DNA from: Nitrospirae bacterium GWF2_44_13
GTDB taxonomy: Bacteria; Nitrospirota; Thermodesulfovibrionia; Thermodesulfovibrionales; UBA1546
Direction: 5' to 3'
DNA length: 64,000 bases
Assembly: GCA_001805105.1 (NCBI GenBank)
Contig: MHEE01000002.1
Span: 80,476-144,475 of the forward strand
Position numbers and translations under genes: made by a program. The notes beneath the pieces were generated by a model. It was not told the origin of the DNA. It ran no database searches and saw only the letters and a program-made list of their open reading frames with translations. This document shows, in pieces, positions 52,946-61,671 of the stretch (position 1 is its first letter; every line of letters starts with the position of its first letter).

Positions 52946-54202
52946 TTAAAATTTATGTCCATCTGTTTTTCCTGAATAAATTTTACTACTTTTAGCAGCA
53001 AAAGCAAGAACAGCCGGAGCAATTGAAGCAAGACGTGAGTCCATTTGATTCTTGGATTGTTTGAATTCAGCCATTAATGTTTTAGGAATAGATTCACCTC
53101 TCGGTAATTTTACAACAAGCGGATTAACGGCTTTATTGCCAATCCGTATTTCATAATGAAGATGGGGGCCTGTTGCAAGCCCTGTTGCGCCGACATATCC
53201 AATCACCTGCCCCTGTTCAACCTTTAGCCCTTTTTTAACTCCTCTGTTAATACGGGATAGATGTCCATAATATGTCTTCCAGCCGTTAGCATGCCTTATA
53301 ACTACAAGCTTGCCGTATTGACCCTTATACCCTGAGAAATTGATGGTTCCATCGCTAACCGCAGAAACAGGGGTTCCTGCAGGCGCAGCATAATCAAGTC
53401 CGTGATGGGGTCTGTAAATCTTTAATACCGGATGAAATCTTCCATTGGAAAAACGCGAGCTTATGCGCCTGAAACTAAGCGGCGCTTTCAGAAAAGCCTT
53501 TCTGAGTGATTTTCCATCTTCGCCGTAATAATGCGCTTTTCCATTATATTCAAATTTGTATGCACTGTATGTCACCCCGTTATTTATAAATTCGGCAGAA
53601 AGTATATCGCCGTATTTTTTAAATTCCCCGTTTAAATACAGTCCCTCCACAACAATCTTAAACTTGTCGTCATTTCTAAGGTCTGTTGTAAAATCTATGT
53701 CCCATGCAAAGATATCGGACAGGTTAAGTGCCAGCATCAGGTTTTCTCTGCCTTCTCCAATAGAAGATATTAGATTATCCCTTATCACTCCGCCTACATG
53801 CCGGATTCTTTTTTCGTATTCAACGGCTATCTTTTCGGCGCTGAATCCTGATTCAGTCCTTGTAATATTCAAAATTGAATCGTCGTCTATCCAATAGTCA
53901 AATGAATTTATCCGGTTCATATCACCAAGCGCTATCTTGTACCGGTGGTCGGGATATACCTCTCCCAATTTATAAATATCCGCGCATGCCTCTTTCATCT
54001 CAAAAAGAATCCCCGGGTCAAGGTTGTGCTTTCTGAAAATATCAATGGCCGTCTCGCCTTTTTGTACCGTATCGCTTATGGTTCTGTAATCTTGCTGCGT
54101 ATTTGTGTCAATCGGGGCATCTTTAGGTTTAAAGTTAATACCGACCACTAAAAATGTGATTATAATGAAACAAAAGATAATTAATAAAAATTCTTTTTTC
54201 AT
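52946..54202 (-). CDS. M23-family peptidoglycan endopeptidase
   Basis: A zinc metallopeptidase that cuts peptide crosslinks. An N-terminal membrane anchor (about 5-24) leads to an OapA/LysM-like domain (about 45-100, VQKGETAIDIFRKHNLD), a linker domain and the M23 core (about 265-365). Zinc ligands are seen in HHGLDYAAPAGTPV and in GPHLHYEIR with the nearby HANGWKTYYGHLS. The frame is open from 54217, but the ATG at 54202 has GGAGGAGTG at the right distance, giving 418 residues. The architecture matches MepM/YebA-type enzymes. It lies after pal on the same strand, separated by a strong hairpin. Confidence 0.93.
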   Translation of the reverse strand: MKKEFLLIIFCFIIITFLVVGINFKPKDAPIDTNTQQDYRTISDTVQKGETAIDIFRKHNLDPGILFEMKEACADIYKLGEVYPDHRYKIALGDMNRINSFDYWIDDDSILNITRTESGFSAEKIAVEYEKRIRHVGGVIRDNLISSIGEGRENLMLALNLSDIFAWDIDFTTDLRNDDKFKIVVEGLYLNGEFKKYGDILSAEFINNGVTYSAYKFEYNGKAHYYGEDGKSLRKAFLKAPLSFRRISSRFSNGRFHPVLKIYRPHHGLDYAAPAGTPVSAVSDGTINFSGYKGQYGKLVVIRHANGWKTYYGHLSRINRGVKKGLKVEQGQVIGYVGATGLATGPHLHYEIRIGNKAVNPLVVKLPRGESIPKTLMAEFKQSKNQMDSRLASIAPAVLAFAAKSSKIYSGKTDGHKF

Positions 54203-54229
54203 TGCACTCCTCCGCAATAGAAATCATTA

Positions 54230-54257
54230 AGTGCCGGTACAGGATAGTACCGGCACT
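54230..54257 (-). other. Strong hairpin between pal and the M23 peptidase gene
   Basis: A perfect 11-bp stem AGTGCCGGTAC / GTACCGGCACT with a 6-base loop. On the - strand it lies between the pal stop (54264) and the next gene. It is not followed by a T run, so it may be an mRNA stabiliser or a Rho-assisted attenuator rather than a classical terminator. Confidence 0.6.
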
Positions 54258-54263
54258 CCGCTG

Positions 54264-54845
54264 TTAATTTTTATGCGTATTGACTACAAAATGCACTCTC
54301 CTGTTTTTCTGCCAGCAATCTTCTGTTTTTTCGGCACACACAGGCTTTTCCTCGCCATAGCTTATGACTTCCATCCGCGAAGAAACAACACCGAGAGAGA
54401 GAATATATTTCTTTACTGATTGCGACCTTCTCTCGCCGAGGGCAAGATTGTACTCATTTGTGCCTCTTTCATCGCAATGCCCTTCGATTAGTATTTTATA
54501 TTCAGCATTTTTTATGAGATGACCGGCAACCGATTTCAGTATGGGTTTCGCATCTTCCATGATGTCATATCTATCAAATTCAAAATAGATATCCGTGAGT
54601 ATTTCCGGCATCCTCTTGCTTCTTAAAGGGAGTTCTCTTGATTCAATCTCCGGCTTGCTTAATGCGTCTTTTTGTTCTGTTTTTGTGGAGCCTTCTCCGG
54701 CTTTTTTTGTCTCGTCTGATTTTGGCTGCGCCTGTGATACGCTATCCTGCTTACCTGCCGCTTCCGGAGCGAGCGCGACCTTTTTGGAACTACAGCCGAA
54801 TCCGATTAATCCGAATATTAATAATATAATTGAGATGCCTTTCAT
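54264..54845 (-). CDS. pal: Peptidoglycan-associated lipoprotein Pal (OmpA domain)
   Basis: Pal anchors the outer membrane to peptidoglycan in the Tol-Pal system. From ATG 54845, which has AAGGAGGATT upstream, the protein is 193 residues: a lipoprotein signal with FGLIGFGC (Cys18), a Lys/Ser/Glu linker and the OmpA domain (about 75-190) with IYFEFDRYDI, ILIEGHCDERGTNEYNLALGERRSQSVKKYI and KNRRVHFV. The aspartate and arginine that bind diaminopimelate are kept. A longer open frame exists upstream but overlaps the preceding gene and lacks a ribosome site. tolB and ybgF are not next to it. Confidence 0.94.
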   Translation of the reverse strand: MKGISIILLIFGLIGFGCSSKKVALAPEAAGKQDSVSQAQPKSDETKKAGEGSTKTEQKDALSKPEIESRELPLRSKRMPEILTDIYFEFDRYDIMEDAKPILKSVAGHLIKNAEYKILIEGHCDERGTNEYNLALGERRSQSVKKYILSLGVVSSRMEVISYGEEKPVCAEKTEDCWQKNRRVHFVVNTHKN

Positions 54846-54936
54846 ATTAAATCCTCCTTTTTTGCTGATAAAAAATGCAAAGCATGCGAATCTATAAATA
54901 ACTCGCGATTTACGAAATAGGAATGTTTGTTCTGGA

Positions 54937-55365
54937 TTATATCCGAGGAGGAGAATGACCGGAATGTAAAGACTGTGCTCCCCTAAAGGGTTTTGATGCA
55001 TTATGCTCAATAAAAAACCTTATCGGTGAGCAAGAAGGCAAAACAAAATAATTTTCCGCCAGTGAAAAATTCTCAATGTGCTGAGATATTGGTGAGATAT
55101 TTTTAGGGATAATAGCCCGTTTCTTTTTAAGAAGAAGCCTTGTCGTTGTGTCCGTATCTTCGTCATTATCCGTAGAAGCCAGTTGAGTGTAGATCAGTTC
55201 CCACAGGTAAATAGAAAACTTTTCTGAGAGCGAATATGTTTCATCAGAATTGTGAATGTTTTTTTCTATATTCTCTGATGCATAGACATAAGCAATAGGC
55301 GAGATGGTATAAAAAGAAAATAATATTAAAAAAAGCAGCCGCAGGATAAATCGCTTAATTACCAT
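54937..55365 (-). CDS. Secreted protein of unknown function
   Basis: A 142-residue protein with a signal peptide (about 8-29, ending YVYASE). The mature part is polar, with an acidic DNDEDTD stretch (about 66-72), an LLLKKKRAIIP segment and a C-terminal FRGAQSLHSGHSPPRI. The His/Ser/Pro end resembles tails of short periplasmic proteins in metal-related loci, but this is weak. It lies 91 bp before pal on the same strand. Base use is A/T-rich compared with neighbours. Not recognised. Confidence 0.55.
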   Translation of the reverse strand: MVIKRFILRLLFLILFSFYTISPIAYVYASENIEKNIHNSDETYSLSEKFSIYLWELIYTQLASTDNDEDTDTTTRLLLKKKRAIIPKNISPISQHIENFSLAENYFVLPSCSPIRFFIEHNASKPFRGAQSLHSGHSPPRI

Positions 55366-55481
55366 GACAAAATTAATATATCACAAGCTATTTATTAATG
55401 ACAAGGCTTCTGATTTTAAGGGGCGATATTCTGAAGCTGTTGTTTATAATGCGCAGATTATAAATCCAAGCCAGAGAAGCA

Positions 55482-57467
55482 TTAAATCTCTCCTTTGAAA
55501 TAATCCAATGCCTTCACCATATTTTTTCTTTCACCGGTAAATAGTATTATATCTCCTGCCCTGAATCTAAAATCCGGCGCAGGATTTGTAAAAACCTCTG
55601 GGCCTCTCCTCACGGCTATAATTGTGACCCCTGTTTTTTTCCTTACCTGAAGCTCGGCTATGCTCTTGCCCACAAGATGCAAATTTTCTGAGATTCTAAA
55701 CCCCTCTATTTCTATATCCGGAAGCCATTCGCATTTTTCAAAGAGATGTCTTTTGGGTAATTCCATGCCTCTTAAAGCGGTATAACTGCCGCTTCTGATT
55801 TTATCTATCATGTCCATAATCACATTCCTCGGGAAGTTATACCTGTGCAATACACGCGAGAATATCTCTATTGATGTTTCAAATTCTTCAGGTATTACCT
55901 CATCGGCTCCGAGTTCCCTGAGTTCATCCATTTCCACAAGGTATCTTGTCCTTACAATGATATAAATATCAGAATTTTCATGCCTTGCAATCGATACTAT
56001 TCTTCTTGTGGAGACAGGATCCGATATTGCAACAACAAGCAGCCTTGCCTTATCCATGCCAATCTTATGGAGTATCTCCTTGCTCGTGCCGTCCCCGTAG
56101 TATATCGGCTCTCCCCTCTTCTTCATCTCACGCACTGTATCGCTGTTCATCTCGAGCACAACGTAAGGTATGTCTGCCTCTTTCAGAACTTTTGCGAGAT
56201 TTCTTCCATTAAGGCCAAAACCGATAATTATCACATGACCATGCCTTCTCCTCGGGAAACCCTCCCCCTCAGAAACTCTCTTAAGGCTGGCTATCCTCTT
56301 TAAAAGATGCCTTGCTGTTATCCATCCAGAAATTGAAGGCGCCGACCTCAAGATAAATGGAGTCATTATCATTGTTACGACTGAGGAGGAGAGAAATACC
56401 TGATAAAACTCCCCTGTTATGATCCCAGATGCCTTGCCTGCGACTGCAAGCACAAAAGAGAATTCTCCAATCTGGGCAATACCGAGTCCTGCATGGATTG
56501 AAGTTCTCAGAGGGCTTCCTATTGAAAGGGCAGATATTATGCCTGTAATTATCTTTAGCCCGAATATTAACGCAACAGCAGATGCAATCGTCAGGCAATT
56601 ATCAGACATATACCCTATATCCATCAACATCCCGACTGAAACAAAAAACATGCCTATAAAACTGTCCTTGAACGGCAGGATGTCTGATGTTGCCTGATGC
56701 GAATATTCTGATTCTGATATTGTCAGGCCTGCTAAAAATGCGCCGAGTGCAAGAGAAAGTCCGAATTTTGAAGTTAGAAAAGCAATCCCGAAACAGAGAA
56801 ATATTATCGTTGTTATGAATAATTCACGGCTTCTTGTACGTACAACCTGATGCAGTAATCCCGGGACAATCCATCTCGCACTTAACAGCACAACTGTTAT
56901 AATCAGCGCCGCTTCTCCCATCTTTATCAGCGCATCTGTCATATTTATCACATCTCCTGAGAGAGCAGGGATTAAGAGCATAAGCGGCACAACGCAAAGA
57001 TCCTGAAAAATCAGTATGCCAACCATTATGCGGCCATGCGGAGAGTCGGTTTCGCCTTTTTCTGCAAGCATCTTCAAAACAATTGCAGTGCTGCTTAAGG
57101 CTATTAGAAAGCCAAAAAAGACAGACCTGTTTGCATTACCGGTCAGAAGATAGGCAGCAGTAGCAGATAAAGCTATCGTGAGCAATACCTGAATTCCGCC
57201 GCCTGCTATAACTGCTTTTTTTATCCTGATAAGCCTTGCCATGGAAAACTCAATACCTATCGTAAAGAGAAGGAGTACCACGCCAATCTCTGCCATTATC
57301 TCTATTGAATGGACATCTTTTAAAACTCCTATACCATAGGGGCCAATAATAGCGCCCGCAACGAGAAAACCGACAATAGATGGAATCTTCAGCCTGTGAA
57401 GCAGGAATACCACTAAGGCAGATACGCCTAAAACTATAACAAGCGACTTCAAAAATCCAAGTTCCAT
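55482..57467 (-). CDS. Cation:proton antiporter with RCK domains (KefB/CPA2 type)
   Basis: A 661-residue membrane protein. The CPA2 exchanger domain (about 1-375, 12 spans) shows LLLFTIGIEFSMARL, ALSSTAIVLKMLAEKGE and GAFLAGLTISESEY. A TrkA-N/RCK domain (about 400-520) has the dinucleotide motif GHVIIIGFGLNGRNLAKVL, and a TrkA-C domain (about 575-655) ends the protein. Such proteins exchange K or Na for H and are controlled by bound nucleotide or glutathione-type ligands. The first-glance kefB label is general; the cation is not determined. Start ATG 57467 has no strong ribosome site. Confidence 0.92.
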   Translation of the reverse strand: MELGFLKSLVIVLGVSALVVFLLHRLKIPSIVGFLVAGAIIGPYGIGVLKDVHSIEIMAEIGVVLLLFTIGIEFSMARLIRIKKAVIAGGGIQVLLTIALSATAAYLLTGNANRSVFFGFLIALSSTAIVLKMLAEKGETDSPHGRIMVGILIFQDLCVVPLMLLIPALSGDVINMTDALIKMGEAALIITVVLLSARWIVPGLLHQVVRTRSRELFITTIIFLCFGIAFLTSKFGLSLALGAFLAGLTISESEYSHQATSDILPFKDSFIGMFFVSVGMLMDIGYMSDNCLTIASAVALIFGLKIITGIISALSIGSPLRTSIHAGLGIAQIGEFSFVLAVAGKASGIITGEFYQVFLSSSVVTMIMTPFILRSAPSISGWITARHLLKRIASLKRVSEGEGFPRRRHGHVIIIGFGLNGRNLAKVLKEADIPYVVLEMNSDTVREMKKRGEPIYYGDGTSKEILHKIGMDKARLLVVAISDPVSTRRIVSIARHENSDIYIIVRTRYLVEMDELRELGADEVIPEEFETSIEIFSRVLHRYNFPRNVIMDMIDKIRSGSYTALRGMELPKRHLFEKCEWLPDIEIEGFRISENLHLVGKSIAELQVRKKTGVTIIAVRRGPEVFTNPAPDFRFRAGDIILFTGERKNMVKALDYFKGEI

Positions 57468-57489
57468 AGGTTTTATGGTAGCATAAAAT

Positions 57490-57636
57490 ATGCTTTACTT
57501 CATTTCAGTGTTGTTAGGCGCAATGGGTTCTTACCAGAGATGTCCGAATTGCAAAAAAATCCAGCATTTCAAGGGCAAAAAGAAGGGAGATACTGTTATA
57601 TGTAAGAAATGCGGATATGAATTTGAGGTGAAATAG
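57490..57636 (+). CDS. Small zinc-ribbon protein
   Basis: A 48-codon frame, or 37 codons from the second ATG at 57523 (MGSYQRCPNCKKIQHFKG onward). It has two Cys pairs, CPNC and CKKC, with a basic GKKKGDTV turn between: a classic zinc ribbon (C-x2-C-x18-C-x2-C). It stands alone between two - strand genes and has no strong ribosome site, which lowers confidence. The pattern of cysteines is hard to explain by chance. Confidence 0.5.
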   Translation: MLYFISVLLGAMGSYQRCPNCKKIQHFKGKKKGDTVICKKCGYEFEVK

Positions 57637-57791
57637 ATTACACTAAAGATATTAAACTCAAAACGGGCGGCCGTTACAACTCCACGTTAACCACTTAAAA
57701 CTTATATCTTCAATACATAATACCTGAGCCAGACGCAGAATCGAGGTTACTATAGTTATAATCAGAGCATGAATCTTCCGACGGTAAGCGT

Positions 57792-59594
57792 TCATCTGAT
57801 GTTATACGCATAATATATGAGCAAGTATATCAGCAAGAATAGTATCGCCCATAATATAACCGAGCCGATAGGCCAGTGCTTGATGATATCGCCGGGGAAA
57901 ATCTCCTTTTCCCTTTTAATCCTTGCTTTGATCTCATCCCTTTTCTCCGGGATGGCAAACTGTAAAAGAACCGTATCGGAGGCGATCTTAATAACAGAAA
58001 GGGGGTTCTTGCTTGCCTGGGCCAATGAAGACGGGATTGCGTCAAAGACGATCCTTGTAACTTTGGCGCTGACCTTTGTCATTGGATTGGTTACAAACCA
58101 CATAAAGGCACGTGCGCCCTTTCTGTAGAACCAGTCGGCATCAAGATTAACAGCCCTTATCTCGGCCGGGTAGATTCCGGAGAGCATAAGAAGCGTAAAA
58201 GCCAGCGCAGAGAAAAAGAGCAACTGGAGTTGGGCCATAACGTGTGAGGCGGTGTACGGCACGTAATCCACCGGATAGGGAAGCAGACCATAGAGATAGC
58301 CCGGAAACGAGCCGATAAATACGCACAAGAAAGCAGTGATACCCATCGCCAGGAGCATATTGAACGGGGCCTCTTTGACCCTTAACCCCGAATCATGCGA
58401 GAAGAACGCAAAAAACGGTATTTTGATGCCCGCATGGTGGAAGACTCCGGCCGAGGCAAACAGAAGGATAAACCATACAGCAGTGAAGCCCTCCTTCGCG
58501 GAGGCGGACATGACCATGGATTTGCTCACAAAGCCGCTGAATAAGGGAAAAGCCGAAATCGAAGCGGCCCCCACAATACAGAACGCGCACGTAAGGGGCA
58601 TGCTCTTGTAAAGGCCGCCGAGATCGGTAGCGTTTATCTTGCCGGTCCGGAACATAACAGCGCCCATGGACATGAAAAGCAGGGCTTTGAACAATATATC
58701 GTTGAAGGCGTGGGCCACAGCGCCGTTTATGCTCAAGTCTGTCCCTATACCTATGCCCACGACCATAAAGCCGACCTGGTTGATAAGGCTATACGCGAGC
58801 ACCTTTCGCAAGTCGTTTTCGATCACCGCATAAAATATGGGAAAGGCCGCCATCAGGGCGCCTATCCATATGAGAGGGTCTGCGCCGGGGAACGTCCTTG
58901 CCAATACATAAACCGCGGTTTTTGTGGTAAAGGCGCTCAGAAATACGGCGCCCGCAATAGTAGCTTCGGGATAGGCATCGCTCAGCCAGGAATGAAGCAG
59001 GGGCCAGGCACAATTTATACCCACGCCGATGAATATCAAGTAAGACGCAAGGCCGTCAAGGCCGATATAGCCCAGATCAAGGCTGCCTTTTTCAGTGGCA
59101 TACATCAGTATGCCGAAAAGCAGAATTACTCCTCCTATAATATGTACAACCACATATCTGAAGCCCGCTGCCAGCGACGACTCTGTTTTACGGGCCCAGA
59201 TAAGGAGCACTGAGCTTACGGTCATCATCTCCCAGAAGCAGAAGAGTGTGAACAGGTCTCCCGCAAATATAACCCCGAGCGCACTTCCTGCATAAGCCAT
59301 TCCTGCCGCGTATTCTACGTCGTTTCTCATTTTCAAGGCATACAGCAGCGTAATAAACGATATAATATGAAAAATATAACCGAATATCAGGCTCAGCCTG
59401 TCTATCTTCAGAACAGTAAGTTGTAATCCCATGAAAGTCGTGGCCCAATGAGATCCCTCAGGAATGCTGATCAGATTTATCAAACCCAGTACGGGAACGG
59501 CAAGCAGGAATGCGCTTTTCATCCTTCCCCTGAAAAGTGGGACCAGAAGCGCACCTATTATGAATATCGCAGCAGGGGGTATGGCATTAATCAT
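57792..59594 (-). CDS. Mrp/complex I-like proton-conducting antiporter subunit D (third copy)
   Basis: A 600-residue protein with about 14-16 spans of the NuoL/M/N-MrpD family. The core shows LFTLFCFWEMMTVSSVLLIW (with the conserved Glu in TM5), WPLLHSWLSDAYPEATIAGAVFLSAFTTKTAVYVLA (Lys of TM7-8), AHAFNDILFKALLFMSMGAV and a broken helix. An extra C-terminal stretch (about 480-600) has an amphipathic segment and a last span. AGAGAGGATT precedes the ATG, which overlaps the stop of the small gene upstream. It is the last gene of the operon. Confidence 0.9.
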   Translation of the reverse strand: MINAIPPAAIFIIGALLVPLFRGRMKSAFLLAVPVLGLINLISIPEGSHWATTFMGLQLTVLKIDRLSLIFGYIFHIISFITLLYALKMRNDVEYAAGMAYAGSALGVIFAGDLFTLFCFWEMMTVSSVLLIWARKTESSLAAGFRYVVVHIIGGVILLFGILMYATEKGSLDLGYIGLDGLASYLIFIGVGINCAWPLLHSWLSDAYPEATIAGAVFLSAFTTKTAVYVLARTFPGADPLIWIGALMAAFPIFYAVIENDLRKVLAYSLINQVGFMVVGIGIGTDLSINGAVAHAFNDILFKALLFMSMGAVMFRTGKINATDLGGLYKSMPLTCAFCIVGAASISAFPLFSGFVSKSMVMSASAKEGFTAVWFILLFASAGVFHHAGIKIPFFAFFSHDSGLRVKEAPFNMLLAMGITAFLCVFIGSFPGYLYGLLPYPVDYVPYTASHVMAQLQLLFFSALAFTLLMLSGIYPAEIRAVNLDADWFYRKGARAFMWFVTNPMTKVSAKVTRIVFDAIPSSLAQASKNPLSVIKIASDTVLLQFAIPEKRDEIKARIKREKEIFPGDIIKHWPIGSVILWAILFLLIYLLIYYAYNIR

Positions 59595-59835
59595 AATAAT
59601 CCTCTCTTCTCTTCACAAGCCTTCTCAATACGTACTTTGAGACCAGGACAAGAACGATGCAGGCAACAAGGCCGTATGCAGCATAGAACTGGGGAATGTC
59701 TTCCCAATAAAAATCACCGTGCTTAGGTACGGAAAAATCGGCAATGAGAAGCAATATGCATATTATAAAAAAACCTCTTATGAAATTCTTTACGTTCTCA
59801 GGCTTATCGAAAAAATGAGTCTTTTCTTCTTTCAC
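59587..59835 (-). CDS. Small two-span membrane protein of the Mrp operon
   Basis: An 82-residue protein with two membrane spans (about 19-36 and 47-67) and charged ends (MKEEKTHFFDKPENVKNF; KYVLRRLVKRREDYYD). It starts at GTG behind AAAGGAGAAT and overlaps the next gene by eight bases. Similar small proteins accompany Mrp/NDH-like clusters. Its role is unknown; it could be an assembly or accessory subunit, similar in size to MrpF/MrpG but without their signatures. Confidence 0.78.
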   Translation of the reverse strand: MKEEKTHFFDKPENVKNFIRGFFIICILLLIADFSVPKHGDFYWEDIPQFYAAYGLVACIVLVLVSKYVLRRLVKRREDYYD

Positions 59836-59853
59836 AGTATTCTCCTTTCAGAA

Positions 59854-59985
59854 TTAATGTGACCCGAACAGGAAGACAGCTCCGAGATATAAGACGCCTA
59901 TGGCAAAGATAATATAAAATGCCGTCTTATACCCCGGCTCAGGCTCATGCCTGAGTTCCATTAGCTCTTCGGATTCCTTTTTCAT
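59854..59985 (-). CDS. 43-residue single-span membrane protein of the Mrp operon
   Basis: The frame starts at ATG 59985 behind a strong AGGAGGGAAC and reads MKKESEELMELRHEPEPGYK, then TAFYIIFAIGVLYLGAVFLF and GSH. One membrane span lies at residues 21-40. It fills the space between the stop of the D subunit gene (59987) and the 82-residue gene (59835), both on the same strand. The fit of ribosome site, spacing and hydrophobic span make a real gene likely even though it is very short. Confidence 0.75.
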   Translation of the reverse strand: MKKESEELMELRHEPEPGYKTAFYIIFAIGVLYLGAVFLFGSH

Positions 59986-59986
59986 T

Positions 59987-61669
59987 TCAGTTCCCTCCTG
60001 TAACGCCGGCCACAACAAGTCTGGCAAGATTCAGAAACACCGACGGATAAAAGAACAAAACCAGGGCTGCGGTCGCGGTAAGCATCAATGGACCAAGCAT
60101 GAGCGGAGGCGCCTCATGTATCCCCCCATTCTCATCTTTTGCTGCTTGTGGGGCTGACAAAGTCCCGGAATTTGCGCGGGGATTCTTGTTATGGGATTCC
60201 GCGCAAAGTGAAGGAGTGCCGGAAGACGAAACCATCAGCGGCACTGCAAGGATATCAAGATTTTCATGCGTTCCGGATTTTACGGTGAAGGGTTCGGCTG
60301 GTGCATGGGAAGCAGCATGGTGAATCCCTGAAGGCGCCTTAAAAAAGGCAGCATAGACTATGGGCAGAAAATAACAGGCATTGAGTATGGTACTTGTTAT
60401 CAGCACAAGAACAATCGGCAGTTGTCCGGCTTCAATGGCTCCGGTTCCTATATACCACTTGCTTAAAAATCCCCCGAGCGGCGGTATTCCTATCATGGAC
60501 AAGGCGCCCAGGGTAAAGGCGGTCATGGTAAAGGGCATTTCCTTTCCGATGCCGTCAAGTTCGCTGATATTTGTTTTATGGGCCGCCACATATATGGCGC
60601 CCGCCGTGAAAAAGAGTGTTATCTTTCCGAACGCATGCAGCACTATATGCATAACGCTGCCTGTTATGGACGACGCTGTAAGGAGTGCGACACCGAGTAT
60701 CACGTAGGAGAGCTGACTTATGGTCGAATAGGCAAGTCTCCGTTTCAGGTTGTCCTGCTTTAAAGCGACAATAGAGGCAACCACTATCGTGAAAGAGGCA
60801 AAATAAGCAAGGGCTGTGCCGAGGCCGAGCTCCCGGAGGAGATTAATCCCGAATATATGCAGAACAACCTTTACGACCACAAAGACCCCTGTCTTTACGA
60901 CTGCAACAGCATGAAGCAGGGCGCTGACAGGCGTGGGGGCAACCATTGCAGCAGGCAGCCACGAATGAAACGGCATCATAGCCGCCTTTGCTATACCGGC
61001 CATATAGAGCACAAAGATAACGGTAACAAAGGTATTGCCCACTTTTTCTGCGGCTTCATTCAATATCCCCTGGTTGGAAAAATCCAGCGTTCCTGCAATG
61101 TTATACGTGAGTATCACTGCAACCAACTGGAATGCAACCGATGTTCCGAGAAGGTAGGTTATATACCTTCGTGCGCCTTTAATCGCCTCGGGGGTCTCTT
61201 TGTGTGCAACGAGCGGGAACGTGCAGATAGTTATGATTTCATAAAACAGGAAAGTGGTAAACATATTTGCGGAGAAAGCTACACCCATGGTAGCGGAGAG
61301 CGCCACCGCGAAGCACATGAAAAATCTTGTCTGTGCGTGCTCCTTCAATGATCTCATATACCCTATCGAATAAAATGACGTGATAATCCAGAGAAACGAT
61401 GCGGTAATTCCGAAGAATAAGCCGAGGGCGTCGACTTTAAATTGAATCAGCAATCCGGGGGAAATGGAGACGAGGGTATATTCAAGAATCTTATTGTCGA
61501 GAATAGAAGGAACCATGGAGACGACGATACCGAATTTCAGGACTGCCGCAAGGATCGTCCACGCCTCCCTCAGGTTCCTGGACCGTTCACCGGTAAGGAG
61601 AATCAGCAGTGCAGCAACAAGGGAGACTGCTATAGCTGAAACAGGCTTTATGGAGGATACAATTTCCAT
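59987..61669 (-). CDS. Mrp/complex I-like antiporter subunit D (second copy), with insert
   Basis: A 560-residue, roughly 14-span member of the NuoL/M/N-MrpD family. It has MFTTFLFYEIITICTFPLVAH (TM5 Glu), AMMPFHSWLPAAMVAPTPVSALLHAVAVVKTGVFVVVKVV and LHAFGKITLFFTAGAIYVA. Between the span ending VYAAFFKAPSG and the last span (PLMLTATAALVLFF) lies a hydrophilic stretch of about 75 residues, longer than in relatives. Part of it (PSLCAESHNKNPRANSG) is encoded over a palindrome at 60171-60207. ATG 61669 overlaps the stop region of the next D gene. Confidence 0.9.
   Translation of the reverse strand: MEIVSSIKPVSAIAVSLVAALLILLTGERSRNLREAWTILAAVLKFGIVVSMVPSILDNKILEYTLVSISPGLLIQFKVDALGLFFGITASFLWIITSFYSIGYMRSLKEHAQTRFFMCFAVALSATMGVAFSANMFTTFLFYEIITICTFPLVAHKETPEAIKGARRYITYLLGTSVAFQLVAVILTYNIAGTLDFSNQGILNEAAEKVGNTFVTVIFVLYMAGIAKAAMMPFHSWLPAAMVAPTPVSALLHAVAVVKTGVFVVVKVVLHIFGINLLRELGLGTALAYFASFTIVVASIVALKQDNLKRRLAYSTISQLSYVILGVALLTASSITGSVMHIVLHAFGKITLFFTAGAIYVAAHKTNISELDGIGKEMPFTMTAFTLGALSMIGIPPLGGFLSKWYIGTGAIEAGQLPIVLVLITSTILNACYFLPIVYAAFFKAPSGIHHAASHAPAEPFTVKSGTHENLDILAVPLMVSSSGTPSLCAESHNKNPRANSGTLSAPQAAKDENGGIHEAPPLMLGPLMLTATAALVLFFYPSVFLNLARLVVAGVTGGN
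60171..60207 (-). repeat. Palindromic insert inside an mrpD-like gene
   Basis: TTTGCGCGG (60171-60179) pairs perfectly with CCGCGCAAA (60199-60207) across 19 bases. The interior also carries the direct repeat GGGATTC (60179-60185 and 60193-60199). It codes in frame within a loop that is absent from typical MrpD proteins, similar in principle to the in-frame palindromic elements of Rickettsia. Confidence 0.55.
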
Positions 61670-61671
61670 CT

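Noticed and set aside
54846..55010. N-terminal extension of Pal
   Set aside because: It has no ribosome site, overlaps the preceding gene, and the lipoprotein signal starts at the internal ATG with AAGGAGG.
57637..57791. Intergenic stretch before the Mrp operon end
   Set aside because: Examined for RNA genes, terminators and repeats; nothing convincing was seen.
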